Shown: one piece after another, positions 57,537-64,000 of the stretch | How the letters are laid out: each line of letters opens with the position of its first letter | How positions within the stretch are numbered: the stretch's first letter is position 1 | NCBI GenBank assembly: GCA_023374025.1 | Contig: SIJG01000051.1 | Coordinates: 520,146 to 584,145, forward strand | Length of the DNA: 64,000 bases | From: Heterodera schachtii | Taxonomy: Eukaryota; Nematoda; Chromadorea; Rhabditida; Heteroderidae | Reading direction: 5' to 3' | Position numbers and translations under genes: made by a program | The notes under the pieces: generated by a model | Database searches by the model: none | The model's input: the letters and a program-made list of their open reading frames with translations, nothing else | What the model was told of the DNA's origin: nothing

Positions 57537-58036
57537 AGGTACCGGATTTGTATGGATTTCCATATTTTTTTGCTCACTTATTTCGGCCTAAAAACCACGT
57601 AAATAGTATTTCCATATTTTACATTCATATTACGGCACATTCACAAAAAAAAAAAAACGAAAAACGCACCCATAAAGATGGAAAATTTTGGAAATTTTTG
57701 GAAAATAACGCAAACCGAAAATTTTGGCAAAACTACTAAAAATTGAGCAAAACATTTTTCATCAGCAAAATTCGCGTAAAAATTAATTTTTTGCAAAAAT
57801 TTACTAAGTTTTGCATTTTTCTAAATAAGTACAATTTTTCGTAAAGAATAAATAGGAAGCCTTAAAATATCAAATATATAATTAAAGATTACATGACAAA
57901 AATTTTTTTAGGGTGTATGAATTTTGTCAAAAATTCAATCCAATCTTCAGAAACTTTTGTCCATATTTTCTTATTTTTATCCATATTTCAGCGTTTTCGT
58001 ACATATTTTGCGATTTTTCGTCCATATTATAATCCT
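57537..58036. mobile_element. MITE-like element with reiterated TCCATATTT words
   Basis: Weak inverted ends (left AGGTACCGGATTTGTATGGA, right on the minus strand AGGATTATAATATGGA). TCCATATTT or its relatives recur near both ends, and TTAGGGTGTATGAATTTTG lies in the middle. The plan is the same as the other hAT-like MITEs here but the sequence words differ. No target duplication was found. Confidence 0.45.
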
Positions 58037-59855
58037 ATTTGATATATATATTTTTTGTCCATTAACTATTAATAAGCTAAAAAATTTACTTTAAAAATAT
58101 ATGATTATTTTAGGACTAATATTACTTAGGGTGTAACATAAATTTTGTCCTCCGAAAAATTGTTCGAGATTTTATCTTTTTTAAGTTAAATAAAACATAA
58201 TCAGGTTCAAAAAATTCGCCATTCTTATCAGTACTGAATTTCCTTTTTATTAGTTAATTGATCAGTCCCATGTTAAAGGATCTAATTAAATAAAGAATTT
58301 TCCTATTAAATTTTTTATTTGTATTCGTCAAAAAACAAACATTCAAAAATTAATAAAATTCAATCAAAAAATAACCATAAAATTTATTCAAATATCATTT
58401 ATTTAATTAAAAAAATATATTTTACAGTATACATAGATTTTATATTATATAAAAAATCTAAAAACACATAGCAAAAACATTTTTAACTAATATTCTTTAA
58501 AATTTATTATAAAATAAATTCATTAAAATTATTATTAAACATAATTGATGAATATTTAATTTTAATACCTATAAAATGATTAATTAATTTAAAACTTAAT
58601 CTTTAAATTGAAATTGATTTGAAAAGGCAATAAAAGAATATTGAACCTTAATAGTCAAACACATATTTAATTAACTTGTTGATTTTCTGCACAGTTTCCA
58701 TACTTTTGAAGAGAATTTTGTTTTTATTTTTTTAATAAACACATTTATGTTTTCAGTTCAATAATTATTTTATTTATTTATTTTTACTGTTTTACTATAT
58801 TTTATTTTTTTTAAATAAAAATTGTAATTTAATATAAATTTATTATCTTTTTGTAAAAAAAATAAAATTACAAATTTTTATCCTTTTATGAATTTTTGTT
58901 TTGATTTTCATATTCTCAAAAAATAATTTTTTCACAATCGGTTCTTATTTTTTGATAGGCAAGATTAAAAATGATTTTTGTGAGAATTTAGAAACTAATA
59001 ATCATTTAGAACGTTGATTTTTCTACATTAATTGATCGGTTGATTAGAGAGATGTATAAAATCTTAATATTTATTTAAATATTTCATGTTATGTTCAACT
59101 GTTTTTTTTTAGATTTTTTCATATTTTGTAAACATTTAATATATTTAATCCTCTCTTTTATTTTCTTCTGTTCGGTCTTTGTAGCTGGCGAGGTATGTTT
59201 ATTAGCATTGTTTTATGTAATTTTATGTTTAATAAATATTTTAATTATTTACAGTTGTTTTTCTATTTGTATCATCATAAAAATTTGTTTTTGCATAGAT
59301 CATTAATAAAGAATAGTCTTATTTTTAAACATTTATTTTACATCAAAGCAAAGGGCGGTGACATTTTGTTTAAATTTAATTTTTTGTTGTGTTTTTTCTT
59401 TGAATATAAATTATTTTTTAAAATTTATATAAACAGATCAGTTTTATTCATTCAGTATTAATTGTCTTGTTTTTGTTTTATTCACTTTTGAATATATTTC
59501 AAAGTGATAAAATAAGATAGAAATTATTTTATATAATTAGAATCACCAAAACATGATATAAATATTTTTATATTTTACAACAAAAAAATACAAATTTTTA
59601 TTTATAAAAATTAAATGATAAATTATAAACTAGTTTTATTTTTCAAATAATAGCATTTTTATTCATAAATCTGTTTTTAAAAATTTATTATTTCCAATTA
59701 TTTATTAATAAATAAAAATTAAATATTTTAAAGAAATTTTGGAAATTTGGAAATAATTTGAAATAATTTATTGCCGGATTCCGCATTCCACATTTTTCTT
59801 TGGTTTTTTAAATTAAAGACAAAGAGAAATTTTATTTTTTGATTTTAAGAAATAT

Positions 59856-60083
59856 TAGGGAAACTATTTTTTTTTAGTTCAATTTTACTGAAAGCTAATG
59901 AAAAGATACAAAAACCTAAAAAATTATATGGAAATTTCACAAAATTCTATGAACTATTTTATTATTATTTAGGGAAACTATTTTTTTTTAGTTCAATTTT
60001 ACTGAAAACTAATGAAAAGATACAAAAACCTAAAAAATTATATGGAAATTTCACAAAATTCTATGAACTATTTTATTATTATT
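59856..60083. repeat. 114-bp tandem duplication
   Basis: Two head-to-tail copies, starting TAGGGAAACTATTTTTTTTT at 59856 and 59970, differing at about one base (AAAGCTAATG versus AAAACTAATG). Non-coding. The near identity indicates a recent event. Confidence 0.9.
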
Positions 60084-63000
60084 ATCTTTTTTTGAAATTA
60101 AATTATAAAAAAAGAGCAAAAAAAAAACGAAGCGTAAATTAAATAAATAAATAAATAAATAAATAAAATTAACAATCCGCGTTTAAGTGAACAGTTTCTA
60201 GCTAAAAGCGAACCAAATTCGAGAAAAGAACTGTATTTAAAGAATAAAATATGAGACAAAATTCAAATATACCTAATTGAAAGTGATAAAAACGATTTTT
60301 TGTTCTTTCTTATATAATAAATTTAAAAATATTTTAAAATTTTTTTAGTAATCTCATTACTTTTTTCGCTCATTTACCAATTAGTTTTTATGTGTTTTTT
60401 TATATTTCATAATATTTCTACTAATTGTAATGATAAACATTCATTTACTTCATTTCATTTATTTTAATAATTGTAAAATAATCTTTTATCTTTTTTTGCT
60501 TTTTTAATATCATGTAGTGAGTAAGTTTTTCGTCGTTTCTTCCTCGGGTTTTTTTAAACTTTTAAAAATAAAAAATAGATAATAAATATTTATAGTTTCC
60601 AATCGCTTTATAAAATCGTATCTTTAATATGAATCTATAAATTATTCGTATTCTTTTACTAATATTTACCTTTAAAGCAGATCCGAAACTTAGCATTTTT
60701 TTAAAAATTTAATAATTTTGAATTGTATTAAATCTCAATATCTTATCAATTATTTATTATTTTTTTGTTATTCATTCATTTTCAAAGAATCGAATTATTA
60801 ATATAAAAAATATTTATTGAATAATAAATATATTATATTTTATTTATAAAAACATTCATCAATTAAAATAATTACTAAAATTTTTCATATAGTCAATTCA
60901 AAAATACTTGATTTCATATAATACATTAAAATTATTCTAAATATTATAATATTATTTACACAAATTACTGACTTAAACATACAACCTCCAAATAGAAATA
61001 AATATTAAAAATATTTTTAAATAATAAATTATTTGGTATTTAAAATCGAAACTTATGAGAATTAATAATAATGATTAAAAAATTCCTAAATGACGAAAAT
61101 AACACTATAATAATAGTAATAAAATGCAAACAAATGAAAAAAAAACAAAAGGTAACAAATGCAAAAACGAAACAAATTTTACAATAATAAATTAAATAAA
61201 AATTGTAAAAAATTTAAAAAAAAGTATGAAACAAGAGGAAAAAAAACAAAAATACCAATTCAATTCCAGGCATTAAAATTAAATCTTTAACCAAACATTA
61301 ACAAAATATAAATCGCAATTAAATCTGATTCAAACTTATTTTACATTAATGCAAATGAAAAAATAATCAATGAATGATAATTTATTTTAAAAACAAAGAA
61401 AGGTTTATACGAAAGTGGAGATAAATAAGTAAAGGTTTAAAAAAATTATTTTAATTAATAATCAATTTTATAAAAGAGAAAAGAATATAAAAAACTAACA
61501 AAGTATGAAAACATTTATGTAGCCCCTTCTTCATGATAATTTTTATAAAATTTTAATTAATTACTATTGATATGCAAAAAGATTTATTCTTACAATAATT
61601 AAGTGGATATAGAATAGTCGACTCGAGATGAAACGGAAACGAACGTCAACGAGACATGAGATAAAAATAGTAAAGCAAAACAAAAAACAGTAAATCAAAA
61701 GCAATACAATATCTTATTTTTATTATTACTATTTATAAATTAAAATTAAAAATGAAATAAAAGCTCAACTTAGGTGCTTTATTTATCGAGCTGTTTTCAG
61801 TAAAATGGGAATTACACAAGAAAAATGATCATAGAATTTAAATCAAATTTAAATTAATTCTTAGACTAATGAAAAAATATTTACTCAATTACAGACGAAA
61901 TAAAATATATAACCAAGCAGTAAATAATTAATTAAGAATTTAACACACAATAATCAGTATAGAAACCATAACATGTTTAAAACCATAAGAAATAAAAAAT
62001 TTTCTAAAATTTGATCGCAAAAATTTGATTTTTTTATTGATACAATTTTATTTTCAATTTTTCCTTATTCAAAAAAAATATAAAATATTTGTTAATAATT
62101 TATATTACTACTTTTTCAGTAAAAAAAATTAAATCATTGTTTTTAAAAAATAGATTTTACAATTATTCACGGCACCTAATTCATGCTAATAAAAAAAAGC
62201 GACATAAAGGAAAAGTACCAAATATTTATATGAACAGAATTTACAAATATCATTTTTAAACAATTATAAACAAAATAAAAAAATTTTAAAAATCAAGTAT
62301 TAAAATAAAATATTTATTATGTTTTATTTATTAAAAAAATTACAAGAAATTTTTAATGGATAAATAGATCAATTCACGTTTAAATAAGTAATTAAAAATT
62401 ATTAAATAAAATAACAATTTTCAATTTAAAATATTTGTGAATTAATTATATAAATGCTAGGCCAATTCATTTAAAGAAAACAAAGCCAAAAAAAAACAAA
62501 TTAAAAATTAAAATAAAGCTGTGGCAATCAACCATAAGGCCAAACGCGTTAAATTATCATGGACATAAATAATCACCAACTTAATTGCATTTGATGGCTC
62601 AATAAGAAAAAATTAAGGCCAAAATTCAAAGGAATCCATAAAAACTGATGATTATTTAAATCTAAATTCAAATCAATAAAAGTTACACTCTGAATTTTAT
62701 GACCAAAAAGCTCAAAAACTGTCTTTTTAAACATTTTGTTCATGACATTTTTTCAATCTAACGAAATTTTTAAAAATATTTGTAGGCAAATAAAAAACAC
62801 TTAAGGCTATCAAATGATATCAAGTTTTAAAATTTGGTTGATTATGAGCAAAGTTATAACAAAAAAATTTTCATTTGATGCTTTTTGACTAAGTCATAGC
62901 ACCGTTAAAACGGGGTTCAGTCACTTTGAAGAAAAAAAAAATTATTATAAGTAAAATAAAATTTTATATTATTGTTTCGATCTAAGAAAAAATAAAATAA

Positions 63001-63375
63001 TAAAATAATTATATGAACAAGAATTCACTAAATATTAAATATAAATTTAAAAATGATTCAAAAATCAAAAAAAGGTTTTCTAGAAAAAGTAATACAAGAA
63101 AAGATTTAAAAAGACCATGGATTTAAAATTAATTCATAAAAGCAATTGATAACATAATATAATAATATACAATAAATAATAATATTCTAATTCATGTAAT
63201 TAAATTATATAATAATATATTTACTATTATATATAAGCAAATCAAAAAAATTTAATTTTTTTTTTGAAAAAAGAAGAAATGTTACTAACACAAAGTTTGC
63301 TGAATTTAAATTGGCCTAACCCTCCCCCCCCCCCATTATATGAACTGAACTTCTTTTAATATGTCAAATTTTCAG

Positions 63376-63528
63376 AGTTTGAACGAATTCAACACTCGGT
63401 CCTCTCCTCTTTCCCACTTGCCGTTGTTGAAGAGTGGCGAAACGTCCGAGGCGGCGTCCGATCGCAAAGTGAACATGTGAAAGAGACGAAAAAAGCAGAG
63501 CAAAGAATTCGCTGCTGCTGGGCTCACG
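63376..63528 (+). CDS. candidate internal exon, unknown protein
   Basis: A 153-bp GC-richer block bordered by an acceptor-like AATTTTCAG and a donor-like CACG|GTAATA. The plus strand is open across it and encodes a charged segment including LAVVEEWRNVRGG and ETKKAEQRIRCCW. The minus strand is also open (ORF 63364-63579), so the strand is uncertain. No family recognised. It may belong to a gene continuing beyond the right edge. Confidence 0.3.
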
Positions 63529-63699
63529 GTAATATATTTTGGTCATCCCCTGTATTTTTTTAAAATAAGAAAATTTCAAGAAAAAATGTTTATAAAAATT
63601 TTTACGTAAGATATTTTTTCAAGTTTTTTGTTTGAAATTTTTTATAATTTTCCGGAAGAAGTCTTTGGAGGAAAAAAGACTAAATGTTCTATTTGTGAT

Positions 63700-64000
63700 G
63701 TAGAAAAGGGGGGGGGGGGTGGGTGAAGGGGCCCGCTCGGAGGGAGGGGTGGAAGTGTCCGCAGTTGCGTTGGAAGGGTGTCCGTCGTTGTTGGAGGTGC
63801 CCGCCCTCTCGGCGGGAGGGGGTCCGTTCGGAAAAAGGGGGTCCGAACGGCGGGTTGTTCACTTCGCGATCATGGTCCGCTCGGTGAGACCGCAGCTGCG
63901 TTGGGAGGGGGGTTCGTCGAACTTTTCGCTCGGCGGAAAGGGGTCCGTCCAGCAGAGGGGGTACGCACCTGGCCGCATTACATTGAGATGGCGTACGCAT
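63700..64000. repeat. G-rich block at the right edge
   Basis: Begins with a 12-base G run and continues with closely spaced G tracts and reiterated GGTCCG, TGTCCG and TGCGTTGG words. One strand is G-rich throughout. The 103-codon minus ORF (Pro/Arg-rich) runs off the window and follows from this composition; coding is doubtful. Several G tracts could form quadruplexes. Confidence 0.55.

Larger units (their letters stand above)
52884..63375. other. gene-poor AT-rich DNA with MITE relics
   Basis: No gene supported in 10.5 kb. T-rich to about 54.5 kb, A-rich to 58.7 kb, T-rich to 60.9 kb, then A-rich. It contains MITE relics near 55.0 and 57.8 kb, a 114-bp tandem duplication at 59.86-60.08 kb, an (AAAT)n run near 60.15 kb, and at 62.70-62.93 kb a repeat resembling 28.16-28.33 kb. 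Short ORFs are low-complexity. Confidence 0.5.

Overview
Eukaryotic, very AT-rich genomic DNA, most likely from a nematode. The evidence is an intron-bearing astacin (NAS-type) metalloprotease gene with EGF- and CUB-like parts, short introns of about 40-60 bp including apparent GC-AG introns, and a Ty3/gypsy-like retroelement. A plant-parasitic tylenchid is a plausible guess, but nothing here proves it.

Layout. 1-6.2 kb: AT-rich DNA with a 40-bp tandem array. 6.2-11.6 kb, plus strand: a multi-exon astacin metalloprotease gene with small foldback elements inside its introns. 12.1-13.7 kb: degenerate, internally reiterated repeat DNA. 14.07-14.81 kb: a 21-bp minisatellite, followed at 14.82-15.17 kb by an array of GC-rich hairpins with trinucleotide (mostly GAA) loops. 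15.2-37.6 kb: gene-poor, extremely AT-rich DNA with hAT-like MITEs and a diverged inverted repeat. 37.63-52.88 kb: one LTR retroelement of about 15.2 kb on the minus strand. 52.9-63.4 kb: AT-rich DNA with MITE relics. 63.4-64 kb: a candidate exon and a G-rich block.

The retroelement is the main result. Two 380-bp LTRs differ only by small indels and are flanked by the same 4-bp sequence. Read on the minus strand the order is: 5' LTR, Gag N-terminal ORF, Gag with CCHC knuckle, one ORF joining a membrane-glycoprotein (Env-like) region to two tandem retropepsin-like domains, RT-RNase H, integrase (split), a long spacer, a 1205-residue UPF1-like SF1 helicase with a C-terminal CCHC knuckle, 3' LTR. 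The helicase stop codon lies about 32 bp from the 3' LTR, where env normally sits, while the Env-like module has moved between gag and protease. In the spacer, on the opposite strand, is a small spliced gene for a SprT-like zinc metallopeptidase. Every ORF-to-ORF step along the element is a +1 step, which may be biological (frameshifting), decay, or a systematic sequence error.

The gene-poor regions were read by eye. Only repeats with visible boundaries are listed there, and most short ORFs in them are chance ORFs in AT-rich DNA.
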